Positions 20,040-27,907 are shown, counted from the first letter of the stretch. The stretch: DNA of 37,535 nucleotides from Bacteroidales bacterium (GCA_017529425.1 JAFXNQ010000051.1:1-37535); one strand, 5' to 3'. Numbers and translations: made by a program. The notes: generated from the letters alone by a model not told the origin.

Positions 20040-20098
20040 TCCTGCGAGGCAAATACTATCGATGCGGCGATAATTGCGAGTGCGATAATCAGTTTCAT
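20036..20098 (-). CDS. Possible 20-aa hydrophobic peptide
   Basis: From the ATG at 20098, the minus strand encodes 20 residues, almost all hydrophobic after MKL and ending ASQD, like a bare signal peptide. A CATCTTTG sequence upstream is one base off the -7 consensus. Its stop overlaps the last codons of atpG. It is too short to be sure that it is expressed. Confidence 0.2.
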   Translation of the reverse strand: MKLIIALAIIAASIVFASQD

Positions 20099-20150
20099 TT
20101 TGTTTTCGTTTTTGTTTCTGGAACAAAGATGGTGCTCTATGTGTGTAAAA

Positions 20151-20184
20151 TTTTGGGGCACATAATTATTTTTTGTTAATTTTG
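20151..20184 (+). promoter_or_regulatory. Bacteroidota-type promoter for the WYL regulator
   Basis: TTTTG (20151-20155), a 21-bp spacer, and TAATTTTG (20177-20184) match the consensus in full. Start near 20191; ATG at 20203. Confidence 0.65.
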
Positions 20185-20202
20185 TTCTAGAATTTTCATA
20201 CT

Positions 20203-21258
20203 ATGAAAACCAGTACATCTTATTTGGTCGCCAGGTATATCTGGCTGTTGAATCTCATATATGAGGCGGGCTCATACGGCATCTCCCGTGAGGAGATTAA
20301 CCGCCGCTGGCGCGACTGCATCTACAATGACAATCACGAGCCTGAGATCTCCCGCAAGACGTTTTATAACTACAAGTGTGAGATTGAGAGTCTGTTTGGA
20401 ATCACGCTGGATGTTTCACGCATTGACGGTCATTTCCGCTACCGCATCGCGGAGGAGGATTCTCTTCAGCGTTCTCAGGTGAAGCGCCTGCTGCTCAATT
20501 CGCTCAGTATTAACGAGGCGGTTTCCAACGGAGGTGAACTGGCGGAACGTATCCTGCTGGAGGATATCCCTTCTGCCGGCGGGACCGCCCTCTCTACGAT
20601 TATTCAGGCTTTGCGTACTAACCGCGCCCTGAGCATTGTCCACAAGAGTTTCAAGCCGGACGCGCATCCTGTGGCTGCGGTGGTGTATCCTCTCTGCCTT
20701 AAGTTGCGCGAGCAGCGCTGGTATATGCTTGCCTGGAGACCTTCTGATTCCACGGCCCGTGTCTATGGAGTGGACAGGATAGGGGAGTGTACTGTCACTG
20801 ATGAGGAGTTTGATGCCCGCAAGGTGGCCGCTCTGGTGCTTGGAGGCAGCCGCGGCGCTGTGCCGGAGGATTATTTCCGCGACTTTTACGGGGTTCTGAT
20901 TGATGATACCGTGCCGCTTATGGATGTTACCATACGTGTGTATACATCCCAGTATGTCAACTATTTCCGCTCGCTTCCGCTGCACTCTTCCCAGGTGGAG
21001 GTGAACACGGTCTCTGCCGGCAGCGATCCTGGTGCGCTATCTGTGCCTGACCACCTGATGGGCGAGTCTTCTTACCAGATTTCTGACAGTGCCTATTCTG
21101 ACTTTTCATACCATATCCACCCTACGCTGGACTTCACCCGCAAGCTCCTCTCTTATGGCCAGTTTGTCAAAGTCCTCTCTCCGGCGGAATATGTCGCGGA
21201 ATTCGCCTCTATCTTCCGCCTTGCCGCCGGGAATTATGAGTTAGGGCAATGGAGTTAA
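20203..21258 (+). CDS. WYL-domain transcriptional regulator
   Basis: 351 aa. The N-terminal ~100 residues are a winged-helix-type region (ISREEINRRW; SRKTFYNYKCEIESLFGI). The WYL domain is at about 135-215, with the namesake-like WYMLAWRP at about 177-184 followed by ARVYGVDRI. WYL proteins sense ligands, often nucleic acids or nucleotides, and regulate transcription, some in phage defence. The target here is unknown. Its last 18 bases overlap the 3' end of the convergent transporter gene. Confidence 0.85.
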   Translation: MKTSTSYLVARYIWLLNLIYEAGSYGISREEINRRWRDCIYNDNHEPEISRKTFYNYKCEIESLFGITLDVSRIDGHFRYRIAEEDSLQRSQVKRLLLNSLSINEAVSNGGELAERILLEDIPSAGGTALSTIIQALRTNRALSIVHKSFKPDAHPVAAVVYPLCLKLREQRWYMLAWRPSDSTARVYGVDRIGECTVTDEEFDARKVAALVLGGSRGAVPEDYFRDFYGVLIDDTVPLMDVTIRVYTSQYVNYFRSLPLHSSQVEVNTVSAGSDPGALSVPDHLMGESSYQISDSAYSDFSYHIHPTLDFTRKLLSYGQFVKVLSPAEYVAEFASIFRLAAGNYELGQWS

Positions 21259-23043
21259 AGGATAAATTAAATTGACACAAAAGATGTTGGCCGCCAGGAT
21301 AATCAGGTTCATCGGCAGGCCGATACGGATAAAGTCACTGAAGCGGTAGCCGCCTGGTCCATATACAAGCATATGGGTGGGTGAGCCGATGGGTGTGGCA
21401 AAACTGCTGCTGACGCTGATCATCAGCGCAATGAGGAAGGGGTAGGGCTCATATCCCAATTGAATCGCGGCCTGATACATAATAGGGAAGAACATGGCGC
21501 CCGCAGCTGTATTGGAGATGAACTCGGTGATGAATGTCCCCACGAAACAGATGGCTGTCATCACAATGATGGGGTTGGTTCCGCACACATCGAGGATGCC
21601 GTATGCCAGCCGTTCGGCAATACCTGTATTCTGGATGGCAAGGCCCAGCGCCACCGATCCGGCAAACACCATCATGATGTCCCAATTGATGGATTCCATA
21701 GCCTGGCCCGGAGTGCAGCAGCGCAGCAGAAGCATGGCTGCAGCGGCTAAAAAGGCACACTGCAAAAGCGGCATCACTTTGAGGGCCGACAATACGACCA
21801 TGGCTAACATGATGGTGGAGGACAAGAGCGTCTTATAGCTGATGTTAGGCACTTGTTCAGAGTCGAAAAACTGCAGCTGGGTGCTCAGTTGAGGAGTGTT
21901 TATGTTCAGCTTCGGGGGGCACTCGAGAAGCAGGGTGTCTCCGGCGTGCAGCTTCACCTCGTGGGGAGACTGCTCCAGACGCTTGCCCTGGCGCGCTATT
22001 GCTACAAGAACCACATTGTTGTCTTTCTCGAACGTGGTATTTCCCATGACTTTGTGGATGAGGCTGCTGTTGTATGGGATATAGGCTGTACGGAGTTTGC
22101 GGTTCTGGTCCACATTGTCCATCGTATATACGTGATGGTCGGCATTCACAAAGCCGTGACTCTTCTTGAGGTCAAGAATCTCGTCTATCTGGCCGGCAAA
22201 CACCAGCCTGTCACCGCCCATTATCGGCTCGTCGTCGGGCACGGGCGAAATTATATCGTCATAATGGATGATTTCTATGAGCTTGCCGCCGTGAACCTCT
22301 GTAAGGCCGGCTTGGGTAACAGTCTTCCCGATATTGGGATTGTCCGACGGTACCAGCAGTTCCACGGTAAATTCCGATGTATCCTCGAATGCCGCCTCGG
22401 GAGCCTTGCGGTCAGGCAGCAGACGGCGCATCGCGATGATGGAAATAACACCGATAAACAGGCAGAACAGGCCGGGAATAGTCGTTGCCAATACGTTCAT
22501 GGCTATGCCCGTCTTGTCGGCGTAAAGGCCGGAGATAATCATGTTAGGCGGTGTGCCGATCAGAGTACATACGCCACCCATTCCAGAGGCATAACTCAAG
22601 GGTATCAACAGTTTGGAAGGTGATATCCCCAGTTTCCTGGACCACATCTTGACGATGTTTACAAACAGTGCCACTACAGTGGTGTTACTCAGGAAAGAAC
22701 TGAGAGCAGCCACCGGCAGCATTAGGCGGGCCACAGCCCCGGAATAAGACTTGGGCTGCCCCAACAGGTGCCTTACAATCCATTGCAGAACTCCTGTATG
22801 TGTGAGTCCCGCCACCACAATGAACAGTACTCCGATTACAACAACGGAGGTACTGCTGAAGCCCGAGAAGGCCTCTTTTGCATCCAATACACCCGTCACG
22901 AACAAGATGGCGACGGCCCCCATGAAAACCAGGTCGGAGCGTAACTTGGTAAACAGCAGCACGGTGAACATAGTAAACACCGTTAAGATTGTTATCCAGG
23001 CATGCAGATTAAAGCCCAGAAACATAAATGACTCGGTTTCCAT
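21241..23043 (-). CDS. SLC13/DASS-type anion transporter with two TrkA-C domains
   Basis: 600 aa inner-membrane protein. Many hydrophobic spans flank a soluble middle part with two RCK_C/TrkA_C-like modules (about 205-280 and 305-372). The motif LSNTTVVALFVNI near residue 118 and its repeat EFISNTAAGAMFFPI near 511 match the SNT signature of sodium-coupled carboxylate/sulfate transporters. The substrate may be sulfate or a dicarboxylate. It starts 18 bp after the outer-membrane barrel gene, so they are probably co-transcribed. Confidence 0.88.
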   Translation of the reverse strand: METESFMFLGFNLHAWITILTVFTMFTVLLFTKLRSDLVFMGAVAILFVTGVLDAKEAFSGFSSTSVVVIGVLFIVVAGLTHTGVLQWIVRHLLGQPKSYSGAVARLMLPVAALSSFLSNTTVVALFVNIVKMWSRKLGISPSKLLIPLSYASGMGGVCTLIGTPPNMIISGLYADKTGIAMNVLATTIPGLFCLFIGVISIIAMRRLLPDRKAPEAAFEDTSEFTVELLVPSDNPNIGKTVTQAGLTEVHGGKLIEIIHYDDIISPVPDDEPIMGGDRLVFAGQIDEILDLKKSHGFVNADHHVYTMDNVDQNRKLRTAYIPYNSSLIHKVMGNTTFEKDNNVVLVAIARQGKRLEQSPHEVKLHAGDTLLLECPPKLNINTPQLSTQLQFFDSEQVPNISYKTLLSSTIMLAMVVLSALKVMPLLQCAFLAAAAMLLLRCCTPGQAMESINWDIMMVFAGSVALGLAIQNTGIAERLAYGILDVCGTNPIIVMTAICFVGTFITEFISNTAAGAMFFPIMYQAAIQLGYEPYPFLIALMISVSSSFATPIGSPTHMLVYGPGGYRFSDFIRIGLPMNLIILAANIFCVNLIYPLTPLP

Positions 23044-23061
23044 ATCTGTCTTACAGATAAG

Positions 23062-23631
23062 TTAGAAAATATAGCCGACGGAAAGGGTAAGGAATTGATT
23101 CTTTTCCGGAATACCGGCTATCTTGCTGATATTTGTCAGCCCGAATTTATGACCAACTTTTACGCGGATAGTCTCCATAAAGTCTAACCATAAACCGCCT
23201 CCAACAGACACGTCAAACCGTTTGCTGTCGGTTGCATAATAGTTATAGGGCGGATATACTGATGTTTCCTGAGAGAGGAGGCCATAATGGAGGGTAGGGC
23301 CTGCAAATAATGCAAGGCTCAGATTGTTACTTATACGGAAACTATAGTTGACATCTACCGGTGCAAAAAGTCCAACCTCCCGGTATCTGAGACCGGCAGG
23401 GTTAATAAAAGCATAGTTGATTCCCAATCCCGGGGCTATCCCGAGTCTTTCTGTCAGATGCAAGTTATAATCCACTGCGGCCATAACGCCCCTGTAAGCA
23501 CCTGCTAATTTACCAACTTCATTATTCCCGGCCTTGATTCTGTTTGAAACACCGCCCAATTGAACACTTACCTGTGCATTTGCAATTAGTGTAATAGTGA
23601 GCGCAGCAGCCAGTACTAATAACTTTTTCAT
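23062..23631 (-). CDS. Outer-membrane beta-barrel protein (porin-like)
   Basis: 189 aa. A signal peptide (MKKLLVLAAALTITLIANAQ) is followed by alternating strands such as GLGINYAFI, VDVNYSFRI and LSLALFAGPTLHYG, and an aromatic end (LSVGYIF), typical of small 8-strand barrels of the OMP_b-brl type common in Bacteroidota. Function is unknown; it leads the transporter transcript. Confidence 0.85.
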   Translation of the reverse strand: MKKLLVLAAALTITLIANAQVSVQLGGVSNRIKAGNNEVGKLAGAYRGVMAAVDYNLHLTERLGIAPGLGINYAFINPAGLRYREVGLFAPVDVNYSFRISNNLSLALFAGPTLHYGLLSQETSVYPPYNYYATDSKRFDVSVGGGLWLDFMETIRVKVGHKFGLTNISKIAGIPEKNQFLTLSVGYIF

Positions 23632-23677
23632 AGTAGTTGATTATGTTTGGTTAGATATCTTTCCTGAGATTCGTATG

Positions 23678-23708
23678 CAAAAGTAGGCAAAGAATCGCAT
23701 CTTCACAA
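23678..23708 (-). promoter_or_regulatory. Bacteroidota-type promoter for the barrel-transporter operon
   Basis: Read on the minus strand: TTG (23708-23706), a 20-bp spacer, TACTTTTG (23685-23678). Start near 23671, 40 bases before the ATG. Repeat copy A begins 6 bp upstream of this promoter. Confidence 0.65.
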
Positions 23709-23713
23709 GAAAT

Positions 23714-23963
23714 GCTCGTGGCAGAAGCCTTCGCTTGCAATTCTTTCTGGGCAAAAATCTGCCCTTGAAAGAATTCAAGCTCCGGACTATATCTGCCACT
23801 CGCTCTTCGCCAGCAGTCTAGCCAAAGCGCCACACGGACATTTGAGGCTCCCCGAAATAGCGTGGGCGCACCACCTTCACCTTTTCTAAAGCCTTTGGCG
23901 CGAGCACTGCCGCATGGGACGGGTGGGGTAAAGGCGCACCTCTGCGCTTTAGCGGGACGAGCC
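23714..23963. repeat. ~250-bp structured direct repeat, copy A
   Basis: The first ~128 bp match 24965-25091 with about five differences, and the last ~60 bp match the end of copy B; the middle ~60 bp diverge. A long hairpin spans 23718-23799: GTGGCAGA against TCTGCCAC outside, then CTTG/CAAG, AATTCTTTC/GAAAGAATT and GGGCA/TGCCC inside. Ends GCTCGT and ACGAGC are inverted. No convincing gene lies in it on either strand. It may be a small non-autonomous mobile element or a structured RNA. Confidence 0.75.
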
Positions 23964-24094
23964 AAGGTATTCTAATAAATTATAAATTTGCGTAGTACAG
24001 TCTATTAGCGTTTTATACATGGGACTTGCCACCGAAGTCGTCGCAATAGTCTCAGGCCGCGGAGAGTTACCAGTAGCGTGGTCAATCATATCTC

Positions 24095-24124
24095 TTGCTG
24101 ATTCAGGAAAAAGTAATACCTTTG
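24095..24124 (+). promoter_or_regulatory. Bacteroidota-type promoter for the candidate small RNA
   Basis: TTG (24095-24097), a 19-bp spacer, TACCTTTG (24117-24124): a full consensus match. Predicted start about 24131. Confidence 0.65.
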
Positions 24125-24130
24125 CATCAG

Positions 24131-24268
24131 TTTGATAAGACACGGTATAGAGGGCTGTTCACAGCGTGCAGAAGTCCCCGCCCCAGGAAGGCCCACTTTT
24201 ATAAGTAAACTCTTACCGCGCAAGACTGGGGCAAGCATAGCACCTCGCATTTGTCGAGGTGCTTTTTT
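24131..24268 (+). ncRNA. Candidate structured small RNA, class unassigned
   Basis: A full-consensus promoter and an intrinsic terminator bound ~138 nt with no convincing reading frame on the plus strand. Predicted pairings: CGGTA-t-AGAG near 24144-24153 with CTCTTACCG near 24211-24219; a GCTG-TTCA-CAGC hairpin; an ACTT-TTAT-AAGT hairpin; and GCCCCAG with CTGGGGC beyond the first stem, which would form a pseudoknot. It shows neither the SRP domain IV motif nor the tmRNA tRNA-like ends. The 6S-Flavo family of Bacteroidota is the first class to test. The start is predicted, so the 5' end may shift by a few bases. Confidence 0.55.
24240..24268 (+). terminator. Intrinsic terminator of the candidate small RNA
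   Basis: An 8-bp perfect stem, GCACCTCG (24240-24247) with CGAGGTGC (24255-24262), a 7-base loop, then six T (24263-24268). Plus-strand orientation only, as no T-run follows the stem on the minus strand. Confidence 0.85.
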
Positions 24269-24749
24269 AATCTTTGATGTCAATAGCAGTAATGCAATAC
24301 TGTATCTTGATATGCGTTCGCAGTTTCACGCCAACGGTCAGTTTTACTCTTCCTACGCCCGGGCAATCGTGCTCCATTTCTATCATTGCCTGAAATTTGG
24401 ACTGACTAGTACGTGCCTTTGGCTTTCCTATCCTGACTTTTTTGGCGCATGCTAGTATTCCGTCTAACTGCATCACGGCCAAGGTTGACAAATATGTCTT
24501 TGCGGCATGGCGTGCAGTCTCCGAGATGGATACTTTCCGTATGTTGATGTAGTCTTTCAACTCATTATTATATACTCGCTGCGTTGGGTTAGCTGCTTTC
24601 CACTCTCTGTAAAACTGTAGAATAATGGCTTGTCTTTGTTCTATTTCCGCAGGATTGTTCCCAATAGGGACGTCTTCTTTGTTGATACACATAATACGTT
24701 GATATATAGTTTTTATACTTAGTGGCTTGTCTCGATAATATGCACCCAT
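24267..24749 (-). CDS. Hypothetical protein of unassigned Bacteroidales family
   Basis: About 160 aa from the ATG at 24749; an in-frame TTG at 24776 would add nine residues. No named domain is recognised. Visible features: a QRQAIILQFYREWKAANPT helix, KDYINIRKVSISETARHAAKTY, LSTLAVMQLDGIL, and a C-terminal block VGRVKLTVGVKLRTHIKIQY likely to be beta-rich and basic. I have the impression of similar multi-copy proteins in this order but cannot verify it. Its TAA stop lies inside the T-tract of the opposing small RNA terminator, so the two units are packed end to end between the direct repeats. Confidence 0.6.
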   Translation of the reverse strand: MGAYYRDKPLSIKTIYQRIMCINKEDVPIGNNPAEIEQRQAIILQFYREWKAANPTQRVYNNELKDYINIRKVSISETARHAAKTYLSTLAVMQLDGILACAKKVRIGKPKARTSQSKFQAMIEMEHDCPGVGRVKLTVGVKLRTHIKIQYCITAIDIKD

Positions 24750-24873
24750 AACTGGCTGCACATTCCTGTGTAACAATACGATATTCTGGTGAAGGGAGCC
24801 GCCTCCAGAATGGAGAACTTACCTTGCTCCTGATTTCATTACCGGCCGATTCGGACGACCGCCTTGCTTGATA

Positions 24874-24904
24874 CAAATGTAACTATTCCGGCCGTTTGAG
24901 GCAA
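24874..24904 (-). promoter_or_regulatory. Bacteroidota-type promoter for the unassigned gene
   Basis: Read on the minus strand: TTG (24904-24902), a 20-bp spacer, TACATTTG (24881-24874). Start near 24867, giving a leader of ~118 nt to the ATG, long enough to hold a regulatory structure. Confidence 0.6.
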
Positions 24905-24964
24905 GTAGTGGTCGTGATTATTGCACTATAATCCATGCTCGTCATAACTGGGCATCTCTCTTCC

Positions 24965-25213
24965 GCTCGTGGCAGATGCCTCCGCTTGCAATTCTTTCTG
25001 GGCAAAAATCTGCCCTTGAAAGAATTCAAGCTACGGACTATATCTGCCACTCGCTCTTCGCCAGCAGTCCTGCCAAAGCGCCACACGGACAATTGGTGCT
25101 TCACGAAACCGAGCGGGCACGCCACATCCAAACTTCCTAATGTCCTAGTGACGAGCACCGCCGCATGGGACGGGTGGGGTAAAGGCGCACCTCGGCGCTT
25201 TGGCACGACAGTC
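24965..25213. repeat. ~250-bp structured direct repeat, copy B
   Basis: Same orientation as copy A. A hairpin spans 24969-25050: GTGGCAGAT/ATCTGCCAC, TCCG/CGGA, CTTG/CAAG, AATTCTTTC/GAAAGAATT and GGGCA/TGCCC, with small internal bulges. A second, perfect 11-bp pair, GCCAAAGCGCC (25072-25082) with GGCGCTTTGGC (25194-25204), encloses the rest, including the divergent middle. It ends 13 bp before the mazG-like promoter. No gene is seen in it. Confidence 0.75.
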
Positions 25214-25225
25214 ATTGTTAAAACG

Positions 25226-25256
25226 TTGATGAGGTTGATAAAAATCGTTATCTTTG
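25226..25256 (+). promoter_or_regulatory. Bacteroidota-type promoter for the mazG-helicase operon
   Basis: TTG (25226-25228), a 20-bp spacer, TATCTTTG (25249-25256). The start near 25263 falls on the first ATG (25264), which favours the second ATG (25276) as the true start codon. Confidence 0.65.
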
Positions 25257-25275
25257 AACGGAAATGAAAGAAACA

Positions 25276-25605
25276 ATGAGCGATATCCAAGAGATTCTCG
25301 ATGAATTGAGAAGGTTCAACTCTGAGCGGGATTGGGATCAATTTCACAATGGAAAAGATTTGGCGATTGCACTGTCAATAGAGGCCTCGGAACTGCTTGA
25401 AGCCTTTTTGTGGAAATCGGCAGAAGAAGCCCCGCTGTTAAAGATTAAGGAAGAACTTGCCGACGTCTTGAACTATGCTTTTCAGATGGCGGATAGGTAT
25501 AATCTTGATATTAAGCAAATAATGCTTGATAAACTCGCCAAGAATGCGGCGAAGTATCCCGTAGAGAAAGCAAAAGGCTCAGCAAAGAAGTATAACGAGT
25601 TATAG
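25276..25605 (+). CDS. MazG-like nucleotide pyrophosphohydrolase
   Basis: 109 aa from the ATG at 25276, chosen because the promoter would start transcription at about 25263 and homologues begin near M-x-DI. The all-alpha NTP-PPase fold is shown by E36 and E39 in SIEASELLE and by E60 and D63 in EELADVLNYA, the magnesium-binding ExxE...ExxD set. Such enzymes cleave (d)NTPs to NMP and pyrophosphate; dCTP is a frequent substrate. It is 8 bp before the helicase gene in the same transcript. Pyrophosphohydrolases that deplete nucleotides are used in some anti-phage systems, so a defence role is possible but inferred. Confidence 0.9.
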   Translation: MSDIQEILDELRRFNSERDWDQFHNGKDLAIALSIEASELLEAFLWKSAEEAPLLKIKEELADVLNYAFQMADRYNLDIKQIMLDKLAKNAAKYPVEKAKGSAKKYNEL

Positions 25606-25613
25606 CTCCTGTT

Positions 25614-27482
25614 ATGATAGTTTACAACGGCACTAAACAGCTTTTTATTGACGATGTTAGAAGGGGGTGTATAGATTCCAAGATTCTCAATCTGATCCGG
25701 GAGAAAGGTTTGATGGGCGGGCAGGAGCGTGAAGTCGAGTCTTGGCATAACTCTATGCAGTTCATGCGCAATATCGTGGACGATCCCGACATTGCAGATG
25801 ATGTCCAGATAGCCATTGAGTATAATATCCCTCAAACTTCAAAGCGTGTTGATTTCATCATAATCGGGTCGGATCATACCGGCCAGGACAATATAGTCAT
25901 CGTAGAGTTAAAACAGTGGAGTCGTGCGCAGAAGGTAGATGATGATATGCATTTCAGCGTCAGGACATATCTTGCTAACGACAACAGGATAGTTTGTCAT
26001 CCTTCTTATCAGGCATATTCGTATTCGAGATTTCTTGTGAATTATTCACAGATCATTCAGGATAATGATATTGCCCTGGTCCCATGTGCTTATCTTCACA
26101 ATTATCATCCAGAATACAAGTCGGAATTGTCGGATGACATTTATAAAGAGTGGTATACCGCAGCACCGTTTTTCGTCCGAAACGAAACTGTCGAGTTTTC
26201 TGAGTTCGTAAAAAAGCATATTTCTAAAAGATCTTCTCGGGGAGACTTGTTGTACTTGATTGAGAATGGGCGCATCCGTCCGACCAAATCATTGCAGGAT
26301 GCTCTTACTTCCATGGTGATGGGTGTCCCAGAATTCATGCTTCTTGACGAGCAGGCGGTTTGTTACGATATGTGCCTTAAAACAATGCTTCAGTGTCAAA
26401 AAGACAAGAAGAAGCGGACAATTGTGATTCAAGGCGGACCTGGAACTGGCAAGTCTGTGCTGGCTGTCAATCTGCTCATGCGTTTTATAAATGACAGCCT
26501 AAACGCAGCTTATGTGACGAAGAATAGCGCACCAAGACAGGCGTTCCTTTCTCTTTTGGCCGACGGACATGCTAACAGGGTGGCGGATATCGGTCATCTG
26601 TTCCGCTCGCCATTCGGGTTGAATAAGTGCCGGGAAAACGATTTTGATTGTCTCATCGTAGATGAGGCACATCGTCTTGTCAAAAAGATGTATGGTGACT
26701 GGGGCGGTGAGAATCAGGTCAAAGAGTGCATTGAATCGTCGTTGTTGACCATTTTCTTGTTGGATGAGGATCAAGCGGTTACAAAGAGCGACATAGGTAG
26801 TGTGTCTGAGATCAGCAAATGGTGCGATGCACTTGATTCTCGGCTTATTATGAATCGCGACACAAGGCTCACTTCGCAGTTTAGGTGCAATGGTAGCGAC
26901 GCATATATACAGTTTGTAGATAATCTCTTTCAAAGGACGGAAGAGCCTGTTGATATAGATTTCTCCGAACTTAATTATGATTTCCGGGTATTCGATAGCC
27001 CCGTGGAAATGCGCGATGCATTGCGGGACATCAATCAAATCAATAACAAGGCACGCATGGTTGCTGGTTATTGCTACGATTGGAACGTGAAGAATAATCG
27101 TTCAGACATTGATATTCAGCTCTCAGAGGGCTTTGAGGCAAAGTGGAATCTTGCCAACGACAAGATTTGGGCAATCAATCCCGAATCATTTGAAGAGGTT
27201 GGCTGCATCCATACAGCGCAGGGTTTGGAGTTTGACTATGTCGGGGTGCTTGTCGGAAAGGATTTGTATTATGATGAAACCGACGGTCGCGTCAAGACAA
27301 ACAAACTTGCCATCTCAAAGGATGACCATTCGTCCGGCATTCGTGCTTCTGCTGATACGGTTGCCCATCGTCTTATTCTGAATACATATAAGACATTGCT
27401 GACCAGGGGTCAGAAGGGCTGTTTTATTTACTGCGAGGACGAGAATCTTAGGAATTACATCAAGAAGATAATAGCTAAGTAA
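25614..27482 (+). CDS. DUF2075-type SF1 helicase/ATPase with N-terminal PD-(D/E)xK-like nuclease region
   Basis: 622 aa. The N-terminal ~200 residues contain a nuclease-like pattern: E69, D80 in RVDFIII and E98-x-K100 in IVIVELKQW. The SF1 motor follows: Walker A GGPGTGKS at 274-281, DEAH at 350-353, LLDEDQ with Q387, SQFRCNGSDAY at about 421-431, HTAQGLEFDYVGV and NTYKTLLTRGQKG. DUF2075 is a Schlafen-group helicase domain. The fusion of nuclease-like and helicase parts with a MazG partner fits a nucleic-acid defence role, but neither substrate nor activity is known. All motor motifs look intact. Confidence 0.85.
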   Translation: MIVYNGTKQLFIDDVRRGCIDSKILNLIREKGLMGGQEREVESWHNSMQFMRNIVDDPDIADDVQIAIEYNIPQTSKRVDFIIIGSDHTGQDNIVIVELKQWSRAQKVDDDMHFSVRTYLANDNRIVCHPSYQAYSYSRFLVNYSQIIQDNDIALVPCAYLHNYHPEYKSELSDDIYKEWYTAAPFFVRNETVEFSEFVKKHISKRSSRGDLLYLIENGRIRPTKSLQDALTSMVMGVPEFMLLDEQAVCYDMCLKTMLQCQKDKKKRTIVIQGGPGTGKSVLAVNLLMRFINDSLNAAYVTKNSAPRQAFLSLLADGHANRVADIGHLFRSPFGLNKCRENDFDCLIVDEAHRLVKKMYGDWGGENQVKECIESSLLTIFLLDEDQAVTKSDIGSVSEISKWCDALDSRLIMNRDTRLTSQFRCNGSDAYIQFVDNLFQRTEEPVDIDFSELNYDFRVFDSPVEMRDALRDINQINNKARMVAGYCYDWNVKNNRSDIDIQLSEGFEAKWNLANDKIWAINPESFEEVGCIHTAQGLEFDYVGVLVGKDLYYDETDGRVKTNKLAISKDDHSSGIRASADTVAHRLILNTYKTLLTRGQKGCFIYCEDENLRNYIKKIIAK

Positions 27483-27572
27483 GCATTATTTATCTATCTT
27501 TGTTACAACACTGGTTGTCTTAGCTGGTGCGTTCTTTTTTGTCAGTTTAATGAAGATTTGGAGGGGAAGGAT

Positions 27573-27893
27573 ATGACAAACCATTTTATTTACAATCAAG
27601 TTTACAGGCTCGAGGAGTATAACAAAGTAATCGATGTTATGCTGGTCTTCGATGCGTACCAAAGCAATGGCACTTTGGCTGTATCGTTGTATACTGCCGA
27701 TAGCGGTGAATTGTACGACGTAATAACAGTCAATTTGCCAGAATCATCATCTCTCCCTGATGGTGTGCAATTCGTTGATGTCAATAATCACCCAACCATT
27801 CCGGAGTGGCTTGTGAGAAACGGCGTGGCAGATCAGTACCCGGCAACTGCTCGAAGTGGTTATTGCGAATATCCTGCATTTCGCTTCCGATAA
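27573..27893 (+). CDS. DUF4313 domain-containing protein
   Basis: 106 aa from the ATG at 27573, which has a purine-rich GGAGGGGAAGG just upstream, unusually Shine-Dalgarno-like for this phylum. The pattern NGTLAVSLYTADSGELYDVITVNL, FVDVNNHPTIPEWLVRNGVA and SGYCEYPAFRF matches DUF4313, a short family often found on mobile elements in Bacteroidota. Function is unknown. A TATCTTTG at about 27493 could drive it, otherwise it reads on from the helicase. Confidence 0.85.
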   Translation: MTNHFIYNQVYRLEEYNKVIDVMLVFDAYQSNGTLAVSLYTADSGELYDVITVNLPESSSLPDGVQFVDVNNHPTIPEWLVRNGVADQYPATARSGYCEYPAFRFR

Positions 27894-27907
27894 TTATGAC
27901 GAGCATA

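Noticed and set aside
23651-23965. Minus-strand frame of ~104 codons over repeat copy A
   Set aside because: Copy B does not keep the same frame; the repeat is dominated by inverted pairs, so a structural rather than coding role is likelier.
24132-24455. Plus-strand 107-codon frame starting at TTG
   Set aside because: It crosses the perfect terminator hairpin and T-run and has no family resemblance; an RNA unit explains the sequence better.
24883-25347. Minus-strand frame over repeat copy B
   Set aside because: It runs through the hairpins and antisense into the mazG-like gene and its promoter, with no similarity to known proteins.
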